Assembly: GCF_910592395.1 (NCBI RefSeq)
Contig: NC_088320.1
Coordinates: forward strand, 9,300,001-9,364,000
Length of the DNA stretch: 64,000 nt
Reading direction: 5' to 3'
DNA from: Lineus longissimus
Taxonomy: Eukaryota; Nemertea; Pilidiophora; Heteronemertea; Lineidae
This document shows positions 43,663 through 55,650 of this stretch, piece after piece. Position 1 is the first letter of the stretch; every line of letters begins with the position of its first letter. The position numbers and the translations under genes are program-made. The notes beneath the pieces are model-generated. The model worked only from the letters and a program-made list of their open reading frames with translations, was not told the DNA's origin and made no database searches.

Positions 43663-46280
43663 TTAAGTGTCCATCAAATCGGTTCTATCTTTTGCCTTCA
43701 TCAGCAGAATCGGTCTGGAAATAGGGCGCTTCAGGGCTAATCCGCTTGCCAATCGCACATTGACAATCCTAACAAGATTGTCGGTTCCAGGGTAGACGGC
43801 TACGACTTCGGCATATTTCCAAGCTCCTCGTTTTGCTTTCTCATCCACAACTAACACAATGTCATGTCCTTGGCGATTCTCTTCTTCTTTGGGCCATTTG
43901 AGGCGAGGCGACAGCTTGTGAATCGAGGTCATCCAGCGTCTTCAGTAGTTGTCTACCATGTTGTTGCAAAGCTGGCGACGTTTGTGATGGTTTCCGGTAA
44001 AAGGCTTGCATGGCACTTGTGGCGACTGTAGTTCTCCTCTACCGATGAGAAAGTGGTTTGGCGTGACAGGCTGATCATCGACTGGTGACGATGATACGGC
44101 AGTTAGAGGACGACAGTTTATCAAGGCAGAAATCTGTGCGAACATTGTTTCCCATTCCACAAATGTGAGTTTGTCGGAATTGACCATCGTCTTCATGGCG
44201 CGCTTGACTTCCTGTACCATTCTCTCAACAGCCCCCTGGCGGTGAGGGCCATCGGGTGGACCAAATTTCCATTCAATTCGGAACTTTAGGCTGGCTTCAC
44301 GTACTTTGTCTTCATCTAATTGGAGATGGAGCTGCCGAGTTTCCTTATTGGCTCCTCGGAAACATGTGGCGTTGTCACTGATCATCTTGGCCGGGGCTCC
44401 TCGGATGCTAACAAATCGTTCCAATGCTTGCTGGAAAGCCTCGGTAGTCAAGTCCTGAACGCAGGTGAGGTGGACAGCTCGTACAGTAGCGCAAGTGAAG
44501 ACAGCGCCATATCCCTTCGATACTGTGTTACAGTTGACCTTGACGATAACAGGGCCGAGATAGTCAACTAGCATGACATGAAATGCTGGAGTGAATGGTC
44601 TCACTCTGTAGAACGGTAAGTCAGCCATCTGCTTTTGGAGTACCTTCCCTCGGTTGCGAATGCAGATCTTGCAATCTCGTATGGTTACCTTCGCCAACTT
44701 GACGTCTCTGATGATCCAGTGGGTTTTACGTATCTCAGCAACTGTCTTGATCTGTCCTCTGTGGCAGGCGTGTCGATGTCTTTCGCGAGTTATGAGGAGA
44801 GAGATGTGACTCGATTTTGGTAGAAGGTACGGGTGTCTCATATCGTATGAAATTGGTGCCTTATCGATCCGACCACCAACGCGGTAGACTTGAGCAGTGC
44901 CGTCTAAAAACGGGTTGAGCTTCATTATGCTTCTCTGGTCAAAATCTAAGCCTTGTTGAGCGTAGCGGGTCCAGTATAGTTCAGCTTCTTTGATTCTCCT
45001 CATCGATGGCCATGCTGCGCTCCTCGTCATCAACTGCTTTAACCATTGATGCTTTGGCAAATTCTTCAACGATAGGATGCGTGCTGTAACCATGACAAGA
45101 CGTGTCCAGCTTGAGAATTTGGTAGGATCAATGATGGGTTCTACAGCAACAATGTTCAGTGCAAGGACCTTGGCGTTTCGAATGTGATACGTTTTCAGTT
45201 CGGTCTTCATGATCTGTTCGAACATTGCTTGGTGTCTCTGGCAAAGAGCTCGAAGGTAGGCGTAGGTATGCAGGTCCATCGATGACGCATTTCATGCCCT
45301 CAACATCGACTCCTCAAGAGACCAGATCGATTACATTCTGGTCAGTTGGTACGTAGGCAACATCTGTGATTGGGTTGAAATCGCCGGTTATTTCGCCGAC
45401 TCGACAGGCAACATATGAGCGGAATGCTTTCTACTGAGTGCGTTGCCATGCGAAAACTGTCATGCTATCTGTCCATAACTTCATGTATTGGATGTCCAGG
45501 CGCAGCGCATCACGAACTGTAACCATCAGACGGGCCAGCAGCAGTAGTGCCTGGAGTTCCTTGCGCGGGATGCTACATTGTTTAAGCGGCGTAAGGCGAC
45601 CGCGTGCGCACACAAACGAGAGTTCAGCATCAGATTGTTCAGATTCCTCCCATCTCAACCAAACACCAATTCCCATTGCGTCTTCGGATGCATCGCTAGT
45701 TCAATGAAGGGATACACTTGGTAAAAGTTTATACTGATACTTCTCTGGGATGAGACATCTCGGTATTTTGAGTTCACTGACGTTGGTCAGATCTCGTTAG
45801 ATAGCTTTCAGTTCGGTAAACCGGTCACTTTCAGGACTCATCGGAGTGTCCCAATCGAGATCGAAGCGCCACATTTTCTGCAGTAACATCTTTGGCTGAA
45901 CGATGATGCCTGACAACATTCCAAAGACATCATAATACGATGAAGTTTTGGCGAGGATTTTACGTTTAGTTGGTAAAATATCTTTGTTATCTTTGATATT
46001 CCAAGTGGTTCCGAGAACGGTCGTTTCTCCGTTGCGTGGGATGTATTCCGGATCACATACAGTTGGTTTATTCGACAGCCACTTACTTGAGTTTACCCTT
46101 CCCTAGGGTACCGGTAAGATCGGTCTTTAACTGTTGAACACTGTCCTCTGCTCTCTGAGAGTCATTTAAATCATCCATGTAGAATTGATCGGTGATGACA
46201 CGTTGAATCTCAGGATTTTCAGATGCATGCTCCTGAGTGACGTGGCGTAATGCCAGTGGTGACAAAGCAGGCCATACTGC
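43663..46280 (-). pseudogene. BEL/Pao retrotransposon pol (RT, RNase H, integrase), 5' truncated
   Basis: Read on the minus strand. The reverse transcriptase remnant has VITDQFYMDDLNDS (active site, about 46170) then LGTTWNIKDNKDILPTKRKI and WDTP in shifted frames (46056-45838). RNase H has SDASEDAMGIGVW and KLWTDS (45700-45431). The integrase frame 45279-43942 carries an HHCC zinc finger (ITRERHRHACHRG ... DCKICIRNRG) and the catalytic residues in MLVDYLGP, MISDNATCFRGA and GAVERMVQEVKRAM. The frame 43932-43663 is the C-terminal domain (WPKEEENRQGHDIVLVVDEK) found after BEL/Pao integrases. At least four frame breaks exist. Protease, gag and both LTRs are not seen, so it is a dead remnant. 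Confidence 0.85.
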
Positions 46281-46289
46281 CTGGATGGA

Positions 46290-46546
46290 CTGACCAAGAT
46301 CTACTCTAGGTCAATCGAGGGGAGAAATTGACTCCTTGCGGTCCCGCTATCAGGATACCTCTGTATATCTAACCGTATTTCTTTGTCGCCACACGCATCT
46401 GATGAGTCTCTCTTGACGAAACCGCATTTCCTGCACCTTCTTGACCTATCAGGCACACATGGTTGCTTCATACCATCAGTGCACGGTGCCCAGTAGCCAA
46501 AATCCTTCATTTTGGTCCTCTCTTGTTGCCATGAGCAACAGAGCAT
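46290..46546 (-). other. Open frame at the 5' edge of the BEL/Pao remnant
   Basis: The minus-strand frame at 46546-46301 contains CRKCGFVKRDSSDACG and RLDIQRYPDSGTARSQF. It may include decayed RT-upstream pol sequence or flanking DNA. I cannot assign it. Confidence 0.2.
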
Positions 46547-46561
46547 GCAGGCTCAGGCTAC

Positions 46562-46620
46562 GATGTCACTGATGACGTCACAAGGATGCCATGACATCAT
46601 CATGATGTCATGACGTCGGA
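46562..46620. promoter_or_regulatory. Cluster of TGACGTCA/TGACATCA palindromes
   Basis: GATGACGTCAC at 46571 contains a perfect CRE (TGACGTCA). 46590-46612 is a hairpin with 11 bp arms, CATGACATCAT and ATGATGTCATG around one base, followed by another TGACGTCGG. Such a cluster could bind bZIP factors or form a cruciform; function is unknown. Confidence 0.4.
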
Positions 46621-46629
46621 TCAACAATC

Positions 46630-48590
46630 ACAGCTGTCAGACAGTCCCTGAATGATCTCTTCATTCAGTTGCGGTCATGCAGGCGCAGTGGACACCAAAT
46701 TGCCACGTCAACATCATTTGTTATTATTTCCTTGGTGTCCACTGTCTGGGAACACCCCAGGGCGCTCTGGCTTTGGCACTGCACATCTGTAGTGCCTGTG
46801 ATGAGGAAGTCTCACACTCGATTTTTGTCGCAACCATTTGGGCCTAGGGCCCCGCACTTACTTCAGAGTGCATTATTAATGGGCTTCAGCTCCATGAAGC
46901 TTTCATCAGTGCACCCAGCCCCTGTGGATTTCATGTTCCCAAGGTAAATATACGTACATTGCCACGTCATTTAAACCACGTTTCACCCTGAACCTTTCAA
47001 GGATTGTTGATATGTGTAATGACCAGAAGTTATTTGTTTATGGGCAGAAATGAATCAAAACCTGAATTTAGGCGAATTTTTAAAGTTTTGACGGTGAAAT
47101 CAACATGTAGTCCGAAAGTCGGCTTTTGCCAAACAACTAATGGTTTGCTCATCCATTATTCAACGACACCCCTATGATACTCACCACACCATACCATATT
47201 CCCAAGTTCCAGTGGTGGGAAGGCAAACTATTGCTGAGATGACTCTTCTGCTTATTGAGCAACACCCACTGCAATTTCCACGCTCAGTCAGATGGGTACC
47301 TAAAATGTGGAATCGGGAATGATTGTCACCTTGCAAAGCAAGGATGCACCTAAACTTATGAATAACTATTATTGATATGAAACATAGATTTAATGGATAA
47401 TGCTACAACTGTAAATTGTAGATGCCAACTGGTAAAGCGAGGCTGGTAGCGTCTGTGCTTTTTCAAATCGTGTACGAAAAATGACTCCAAAAACTTTTTA
47501 CACTTCTGGAAGATCAATTAATTTCTGCATTTTATCGGTGATGTAATGAGAAACCACGAAGAACCAAGGTAAACAGGTATCTAATCATTCATTCTCGCAA
47601 ATTTCAAAGAAATTCATGGACTCTTTGCCGAGAAATTATAAATCATGCACGACTTTGGCCGCCATGACGATGATCATCAATATCCGCCACACCGATATTC
47701 TAATGTTGACGGCGGGAGGAGTGACCAGCTGTCACTTGTTCCACAATCCGTTGGCGCCTTTCCGCAACAGGGCAGGTGACGTATGTAAATTATCTAGCCG
47801 GAAATGAACTCCGATACTGAAACGAAAAACCAGATGAAGTTCCTTCTATATTTACCGATTTAGACATTTTGAAGATTTGACTCTCCCAAACACCACCTAA
47901 CTTTCCCTTCTGAAATCCTCTAGATATTTATACGGATCTAGCGGTAATTGTAAGTATAAACCACCATTTTGATGAAAGCAATTTGACATCTTCAACAATT
48001 CAATTGAATAAGCATTAGAAGATCAGCTGTTTTTAGGCAGTTTGAGTAGGTTTATTGTATGTTTTGACACTGTTTTCATTACTTTTTATACCCCAACAGT
48101 TGACTAATGTTGTACTTGACGGTTCTAAGACTAGGATGCTCTGTATTTTGAGGTTTTGTCGGGTATTTTGGTGCAGTTATCCATTTCCTGGTTCTACTGT
48201 AAGTAAGTGACCAGACAAATCACTGATGTTTTGCTATAATCGTGATAATAGTCACCGCACATGTGTTGGAACATCTGTGTGCACTATAGCACTACCTGTA
48301 ACTTGAAAAGGGTGGTGCCTCATGAATGATATCATTGACAACAATGCACAGCTGACTGACCCTGGACAGACTAATTTAGGTACTGCCTACTTATAGACAA
48401 TTGCAAATTTAAAATTTAAAATATCATTCTTTATTCATAGATCTTGCTGGATGAAGAGAACTGTGACAGATTTAGGACAGTGAGGTCATCAAGCTGCGAA
48501 AACAAGCGATCCATGTTAACTGGAGACTAATCAACCAACCACTACTTTCATCTGTAATATGCAAATGAGTTATAAAATAATAAGGCCTTG
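46630..48590. other. Non-coding; short dispersed repeat at 47297-47470
   Basis: ACCTAAAATGTGGAATCGGGA at 47299 recurs at 53251, followed in both places by CAAAGYRAGGCTG. No gene recognised. Confidence 0.4.
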
Positions 48591-48594
48591 CCAA

Positions 48595-49245
48595 TAAACC
48601 ATTGCCTTGTCTATCTCCGTCGTCCGTTGGCTGTCGTCGTCCGTTGTTAGACATGGGTGGCACGTTTCGTTACCCCTGAAGCTATTGAAATCCAACTTGG
48701 TATACATGTACCCCTTGTTGACCACTACTCAGAGACCGAATCTCCACCTCATATGATTCACGGTTTGGCCACCAAGGGGCCAAATGTCAAAAGTGAAAAC
48801 ATGCATTTTCTCCCTTAGTACTAGTCCGAATTAAAAAAAAATTATATGGTTGGTACTTCTAGCAATGCTACATCACATATCCACCGGGTTTTTTATTTGA
48901 CTCACTTTTCAAGGTCACAGAGGTCAAAGGCTGTCGGCGGCACTGCTGTTAGACAAAGGCGGCACGGTTTGGAACCGCTCAATTTTGTTACAAATGTACC
49001 CCTGGATGACCGCTACTAAGAGACTGAATTGTGGCGTCATATAATTCACCGTTTGACCACCATGGGGCCAAACGTCAAAAGTGAAAATATGCCATTGTTC
49101 GCTTAATACTGGTCCGAAGGTTTGAAAAAAATATGGTAGGTCTTTCTAGCAATGATACATCATATATCGTCTGCAGTTTTTTTTACTACTTTTCAATGTC
49201 CTTTGAAACAGGTGAGCACATGGTCCCTGGACCATTTCATTTATT
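48595..49245 (+). repeat. CACCAGGGGGCC hairpin repeat family, copy with two units
   Basis: It starts with a CGTCGTCCGTTG-rich block (48615). It then has two units, each with GGTTTGGCCACCAAGGGGCC-like hairpins (48770, about 49055), CAAAAGTGAAAA and a TTTTGAnnnACTTTTCAAGGTC block. It closes with CAGGTGAGCACATGGTCCCTGGACCATTTC. The same start, units and end occur at 50972-52110. Confidence 0.7.
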
Positions 49246-49249
49246 AATT

Positions 49250-50000
49250 TGTTTTGTGGGGGTTACCCTGTGCTCAATATTGCATTTCAGCACATGGTAG
49301 ACCATGTAATGAGGTGTCAGAGACAATGACGCACCAGTATTGACATCTATACGATTTTTGACTACAATAAGAATGAATGAGAACAACAATAGAACATCTA
49401 GAACACTGGGAGAACAAGTCTATGTTGGGGGTGCGTATTAATACGTCCAAACCACTGGCGAAAAGATCAAGTTTGACGTGTTAACTCGTTCAAAACAGTT
49501 AAAGGGTTAATCATCAACATTCCATCCATAGGCTCGGCTCATCCATGGTCGTATCTACCATTGGCCAATCATTGATCAATTGATGGATGAAATATTTTGA
49601 TGGAGCATACTTTCCAGAATTCTGGAGACTGTTACTCAATTGGGTACTGTTACTCAAATTGCTTTGTACTTTGCTGCATGTGTTCGTTTTGGTGGGGCCC
49701 TCCGTGTGGGCTTATGATGGAACTCCCATCAATGGATTGTCCATGATCCATCAGTGGATCTACCTTGGGCCAACATAGAATATATAATGAGGTGGTTTGT
49801 GATAATCATCATTGATCCATCCATGGCCTCACCAAAAATCTATGCTTGCATGGACACTTTTGCCTGTGTTATTAAATCACATTATATTCATCGCCATCGA
49901 ACATGACAGCATTATGTAATAAGGAACAAAGTGACCAATTTATTACACTGAAATTTACACAAAATTAGTAGTGGTTTATGATATTTATATTATGATTTCA
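49250..50000. other. Non-coding; loosely inverted ATCCATGG-rich segment
   Basis: Between about 49520 and 49830 the words ATCCATGG, ATCAATTGATGG and CATCCAT recur on both strands, possibly the decayed ends of a small inverted-repeat element. No gene. Confidence 0.3.
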
Positions 50001-50001
50001 G

Positions 50002-50125
50002 ACCAGGTTTCAATAAGAAATTCCATCACCAAGAGGGACACCAAAGCCTCTGCTGTAGACAAGGACTGAGAAATGGAAAAGGGAGCCGTGGAGAACTAGG
50101 AGATCAGCATCATCAGAACCATATG
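50002..50125 (+). CDS. Candidate internal exon (His/Gln/Gly-rich) of an unidentified gene
   Basis: Bounded by a TATGATTTCAG acceptor and an ATG|GTAATA donor. After one leading base, 41 codons are open (PGFNKKFHHQEGHQSLCC ... GELGDQHHQNHM), ending in phase 0. The exon at 53930-54056 begins in phase 0 and has similar polar composition, so the two can be joined in frame across a 3.8 kb intron filled with repeats. No domain is recognised. Confidence 0.4.
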
Positions 50126-50379
50126 GTAATATTGAGACCAGAGTTTGAGTCAATCCCGGCTGCCAAACTCCCTGGCATTAAACCCCCAACACTCGAGCCC
50201 TAGGGATAACTCATCCAGCTAGCTTCAAGTGCATAGTTCTATAATGCATGGCATTATACACTATGAGAACCTAGCACTGTTGTGCCCAGGAGCAAGTGTT
50301 AAGGTGACCTGTTTACCTCAACGTTCTATACCCCAGGTGGGGGTTTAAGCATGCGTTCAGAACCTAACCTTCTTGGCTC

Positions 50380-50970
50380 ACCGTAGGGGAGTCTATACAA
50401 TACCGAGTGTCCTTTGTCATCGTACGTCGTCATCGGTATCCTGTTTCAAAATAGTGGCATGTTTCTTAACCGCGATGGATATCAACTTGAACTGTCGTAC
50501 ACACAAACCCCCAGGTCAGGTGACCTCTGACACTGAATTTCGGCCCAATCTGATTCTGACTTGGCCACGAGGGGCCAAAAGGGGTAAACTAAAAAGTGTG
50601 ATATCTCTCTTATAAGTGACTCATTCTCAATAAAAACGTTATTGTAGGTTCTCCTGGCAAGGATACATTACAAACCAGTTTTTGATTTGACCAAATGTTC
50701 AAGGTCACCGAGGTCTATTGGCGTCTATTGGCCGTCTGAGTGTAACTATGGCACTTCTTAACCACAGGCTATGTGTTTGAAACTTGCTAATCATGATACC
50801 CTACATCAGATAACCTCTGATGCCAAATTTACATCTGATCTGATTCTCGACTTAGCCACCAGGGGGCCAAAACTGAAAAGGTGAAAGTGAAATATCGTGC
50901 TTATAAGTGACTTGTTTTCGATAGTGTTTTCATGGTAGGTACATCAGGCAAGGCTATATCTTATGTCTTA
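50380..50970 (+). repeat. CACCAGGGGGCC repeat family, two divergent units
   Basis: Units around 50380-50720 and 50740-50950 share CAGGTCAGGTGACCTCTGA, CAATCTGATTCT, GGCCAnnAGGGGGCCAAAA, TGTGATATCTCTC and TTGACCNNNTGTTCAAGGTCACCGAGGTC with the rest of the array and with 63778-64000. Confidence 0.7.
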
Positions 50971-50971
50971 A

Positions 50972-51029
50972 GATTTTTAGCTCACCTCTTAGCAGAGGTG
51001 AGCTTATCCCATACCGTGGCGTCCGTCGT

Positions 51030-51070
<41 letters not shown>

Positions 51071-52110
51071 CGTCGTCCGTTAGCAGGGCACGTTTCGTAA
51101 CTGTTAGAGCTATTGAGTTGAAACTTAGTAGACATGTACCCTTATGTAATGACACCTTGGAGACCAAGTTTCGGTCCGATTCGTTTCATGGTTTGGCCAC
51201 CAGGGGGCCAAACGTTAAAAGTGAAAATATGCAATATCTCCCTTAATAGTAGTCGGGAAATTTTGAAAAAAATATGGTAGGTACTTCTAGCAAAGGTGCA
51301 TCATATATCCTCCGGGTTTTTGATTTGACCTCCTTTTCAAGGTCACAGAGGTCAAATGGTGTAAATTGGCCGTTAGGATGTAACGATGGCACGTTTCTAA
51401 ACTGCAATGACTATTGATACCAAATTTGGTACACATTTACCCCTTAGTCAGGTGATCTCAGGGACCGAAGTTTGGTCCAATATGATTCACCACTTGACCA
51501 CCAGGGGGCAAAATCCAAAAACCTTAAAAATGTGATTATTCCTTAACTTCTTGCCTGATTGCCACCAATTTGATATCATGGGTACATCTAACCACCATAC
51601 AGTATATGTCACACAGGTTTTTAATTTGACCTTCTTGTCAAGGTCACAGAGGTCAAATGGCGTAAATTCGCTGTCAGGCCGTAACTATGGCACGTTTCTT
51701 AACTGCAATGACTATTGATCACAAATTAAGTACACATGTACCCCTTGGTCAGGTGATCTCAGGTACCGAAGTTTGGTGCGATCTGATTTGCCGTTTGGCC
51801 TCCAGGGAGGGGGCCAAATCCTAAATTCTTCAAAATGCCATTATTCCTAGTAATGACTTGCCCGATTGGCACCAATTTTATATCATAGGTACATCTAATT
51901 CTAACAACCATTCAATGTGTCACCCGGGTCTTCTTTGATTTGACCTACTTTTCAAGGTCACAGAGGTCGAATGTACTGTAAATTGGCCATTTTGGGGAAA
52001 TTGTAATTGCTTGGACCTACATCAAACCTAACACTACGTGACACAATACCATGCTCTTTATCCATCTTTCCTCCACATGAGGTGAGCACAATGGCCCTGG
52101 CCATTTCATT
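50972..52110 (+). repeat. CACCAGGGGGCC repeat family, full-looking copy with terminal hairpin
   Basis: It opens with the perfect hairpin AGCTCACCTC-TTAGCA-GAGGTGAGCT (about 50979-51004), followed by a (GTC)n tract. Three or four units of about 300 bp follow, with hairpin cores at 51190, 51494 and 51794, each ending TTTTCAAGGTCACAGAGGTC (51337, 51636, 51951). It closes with GAGGTGAGCACAATGGCCCTGGCC (about 52079). No open frame is kept. The element has fixed start, end and internal tandem units, but its transposition mode is unknown. Confidence 0.7.
51020..51080 (+). repeat. (GTC)n microsatellite with CCGTCGTCC ends
   Basis: About 13 near-perfect GTC triplets in a row, bordered by GTCCGTCGTCC. 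The related copy at 48610-48650 has only a few triplets, so the tract expanded within this copy. Confidence 0.9.
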
Positions 52111-52500
52111 TGATTTGACCTACTTTTCAAGGTGAACGAGGTGAAATGGTTAAAATTGGCTTGAGTGTAACAATGGCACAATGGCTAACAACTTGACACT
52201 GTCTTGGTACACATGACCCTCTAGGCGGCGAATTTCGATCCAATATGTGATCCCCGACTTTGCCCCCAGGGGCCCAAAACTGAAAAGGTTTAAAGTGCAA
52301 TTTCTCTCATAATATCAATTACTTTTTTTAAATAGTATTTTTATGGTAGGTCTCCCAAGCAAGGATACATCACATGTCCTCCTGATATTGACTTAACCTA
52401 CATACTATACATATAGCATAGTTCTTAACCAGCATGAATTCCTGACCACCAAATATCTATACGGTGAGCACAATGGCCCCTGGCCGTTTCATCAGGGTTG
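52110..52500 (+). repeat. CACCAGGGGGCC repeat family, partial unit
   Basis: One more unit with CTTTGCCCCCAGGGGCCCAAAACTG (52258) and a second terminal block GGTGAGCACAATGGCCCCTGGCC (52463), lying directly after the full-looking copy. Confidence 0.65.
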
Positions 52501-53928
52501 ATTGTAGGATTTCATTTGGGCATACATTATAAGTTTTGAAAAGGGCAAATACCATCAAAATGGGCGTTTCCTAACATGGCAATGGTTTTCCAGGAAGGCA
52601 AAGGGGCCAGTTTAGCAAGCCAAAAATGGATTGGTGTAAAGGGATCACCCCACTGATAAACATGCTGATATTGTGAGGCACCCTTGATGGGTTTCCCTTT
52701 CTACCCATACACCTGACTGTGGGACACAAATGTAGGATAAGTCCGGGTGTAATAAACGGAGCCACTCCTCAAAATAATCATGCAACATATTACATGGGAT
52801 CGGACGACCATATAGTTATTCACCATCTGGCCGAACTCTTATTTTGTGCTATATGTAGGCCTTTTCTGTATTGGACAATGTAGGCCCAAACCAATGTGTA
52901 TTGACTTTAAAGCCTCCCCGCTCATAGATGTTGTGTCTTACACACTATATCAACCAGTCCAGCACGCTTTAGGCACCCTCGCAATAGACAGTGACAAATT
53001 ACCATCAAGCAAAGCACTGGTATCACAGCAGATGACTGACGACTGATGATCAAACGGTTTACAGTGTGACCTCTGCTCTAATTTTCGTAGTAAATTCCAT
53101 AGTAGTGACGTCACTCAATGATTGACAGCTAGGCGCCATGTTTCATTCATGCCTCGTTCTGAGCACCCGATACGCGGGAAATGAAAACGAGGTCATACGA
53201 ACTGGCTTGGCGGTTTCAGTTCCCTTTAATGCCAGGGCAATCATGGGAGGAACCTAAAATGTGGAATCGGGAATAATTGCCAACTGGCAAAGTGAGGCTG
53301 ACTAGATAAATGCACACTCTGCATGTCACATGCTTTTTAGTGGATACAGGGTTGGCTGTTAGCGAGATAGCTAACAGTATTGATCGTTCAGCAGTCTTCC
53401 CGGCGCATGTTTCGTAGTTGTCAAATAGGCATGGAGGGGCGTCAGTTGGCCATGTTGGTTAAGGAAAGGGGCAAACATGGCTGGCTTTATACTCAAAAAA
53501 AAAAGCTGTGGCGACCTTTGGTGTTTAAAAGGGCAATCCTGGCGGAGGAGATTTAGGCGTGGTGCAGCGCCACAGGAAGACACTCTAGAGCAGCGCCACA
53601 TCAAGACACTATAGAATTAACCCTGTTCATTATAGACTATTTAGGCTAAATTTTATATTATTTTTTTTCCTATCCTAGGTCCTTCCTCTGTATTGTTTAG
53701 ACATGTGCTGTATCATACATGTTATGTATTTTAGGTAAACTGTTGAGCTGTGCTCAAGAAATGTTCCTTCATTATTTAGCACATTTAAAATCAATAAATT
53801 TATTTTCATTTATATATGTTTGTGGTCAATCAAATTGATTCATTACCCCCACAAAATGTACATCAAATCCGGTGCTTCAAACATCCATTGTGTTTGATTG
53901 ATTTAACAATATTGATGTCTTGATTTCA
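52500..53928. other. Non-coding, probably intronic if flanking exons are real
   Basis: It holds a copy of the ACCTAAAATGTGGAATCGGGA repeat at 53251 and otherwise no recognised feature. Confidence 0.4.
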
Positions 53929-53929
53929 G

Positions 53930-54056
53930 TATCCATCACAGCCAGATCAGAGAGACTCTCGGCAACCACAATATCAGCAGGATAACTCTCATCGAGCCAG
54001 GAGACTTGACCATGTCCATAAGGAGGATTTTCCTGATAATACAGCGCTTAACAGCG
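53930..54056 (+). CDS. Candidate internal exon (Gln/Arg/Asp-rich) of an unidentified gene
   Basis: Bounded by a TCTTGATTTCAG acceptor and an AGCG|GTATGT donor. All 42 codons are open (YPSQPDQRDSRQPQYQQDNS, then HRARRLDHVHKEDFPD), ending in phase 1. Phase and composition fit the exon at 50002-50125 upstream. The polar, low-complexity sequence looks like a disordered linker of a larger protein. Further exons were not identified. Confidence 0.4.
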
Positions 54057-54057
54057 G

Positions 54058-55650
54058 TATGTTTGTATGAAACTGGTATCCTTGTTTTTCAGTAGGCCTA
54101 CTGCTTTGAAAAAAGTTTGTTGGGCCTACTGTAGTATCTACATGATTATCCAAAATCGTTGTTTTGTCCAAATACTCTGATCAGCCCTCACAGAATCATC
54201 TCCGAAAGAGGAATTTCAGTTACTACTGTAATGGACGAAGAGGTGTAATAGTTTGTAATCTAACTCATCTCCTCCGTCAGTTTATGCAGTGGTCAGTAAT
54301 AACTCGGACCCCCCCCCCACCTGTCAGGGGTTGACGCCGATTAGCGTCGCTTCCTGAGGGTTCAAAATATTTATGAATGTTGAATTTCTGACGAACTGAG
54401 AAAAGAATTGCGTCGAATTTCCATTGAATGTCTGAAATAAAAAGAAATAGTCTCTGGTGAATTCCTGTCGACAAAGTTGGGACGGTAGTCGAACGGGCGT
54501 CGCATGCCTGACGATCGCCAAATCGCCGAAACACGTTTTTGCAGCGTCGATTTCGATTTCATGTTGGCGCAGAGCGGTGACAGTGCCGAATTTTGCTGTT
54601 CTTTCAGGAATTTCCCGTCTTAAATCAATAATGGATTAATTTCTCTGGCAGCATCATCAGCCTATCATGTAGATAGTGTTTTAGGTTAACAGTATTGCCA
54701 TGAGCTTGAATAAACATGCAAAAATCTATGATATCGACACCTGCCACTTTGAGATTGAGCTCGAACACCAAGTACCTGGTATTTCAAAAGTTTTTTTTAA
54801 TAGACTTTTTACCATAAAATGATATAAGTGTGAGTTTGTGGTGAATTCCTGGCGTTCAGTGTTCTCTCAGGTGAAAAAAAAGTATTCTGAACCTAACTAA
54901 AAGAGGAAAGAGTGAAATCCTGGAGCAAAGGGATTGGGTTCTGGGTCAATAAGCATCGATCCCGGGACGTCCACTTTTCTTCAGGGTGTCACATTTATGT
55001 TGAATGTCGGACAGGGGGCTGTTCAGAGTTCTAATTGACTGCTGCATTAGATCATATGTCAACAAAACTTCTCCTGAGAGTCGCAATTGATAAAGACTAT
55101 GGCTTGGCCGGCTTTAATTTTAGAATTCTGGAGCGATTATTTAGAAATTGCATTTTTTGTTGCTTCCATATATGGGCATGGTCATCATCGTGAGGTAGAT
55201 TGTCAAAAGTCAACAGGAGTTCTCATTAGCATATGGGGGCATTTCATGAGTCAACAGTGCGGAAATATACTGAAAAAAAAACAAATTTTTAAACCAATAT
55301 CAGTGTAAATTGTTCAGGTACTTACTAATGCTATTTATTCCACCATTTCATGTTAATTCAAGTTGCTTTATTCATTTTTAACTGAGAGAAACAACCCCTC
55401 TGACCATTTGATAGCTTTGCATGTGACCATGTCATCCACCATCTTCACCATATGCAAATATGCAAACTTTATACTAGCCTCTTTGCACACAAAAAGATAA
55501 GGGATCTACATACATTGTGGCGTTGGCACTTTAAGCATTCATGTATTTATAGACTGATCTATTTTTTTGGAGAGATTGAGAACCTCTTCTTTGTACAGCA
55601 GGTATCCCGGGGTGCCTGATGGGGTGAAAATATTCTGGTTGAGGGGATAT
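54058..55650. other. Non-coding stretch
   Basis: It contains a C-homopolymer near 54309 and several overlapping minus-strand short frames around 54320-54560 without recognisable domains. Nothing else seen. Confidence 0.4.

Noticed and set aside
48321-48378. Exon reading MNDIIDNNAQLTDPGQTNL before a GTACTG donor
   Set aside because: The phase does not fit the exon at 50002, where the joined frame reaches a stop, and no other partner was found.
50982-51167. Poly-Arg/poly-Asp frames
   Set aside because: Created by the (GTC)n microsatellite; not a protein.
51190-52300. CRISPR-like regularly spaced hairpins
   Set aside because: Spacing is about 300 bp with related, not unique, intervals, and the genome is eukaryotic; it is a transposon-type repeat.
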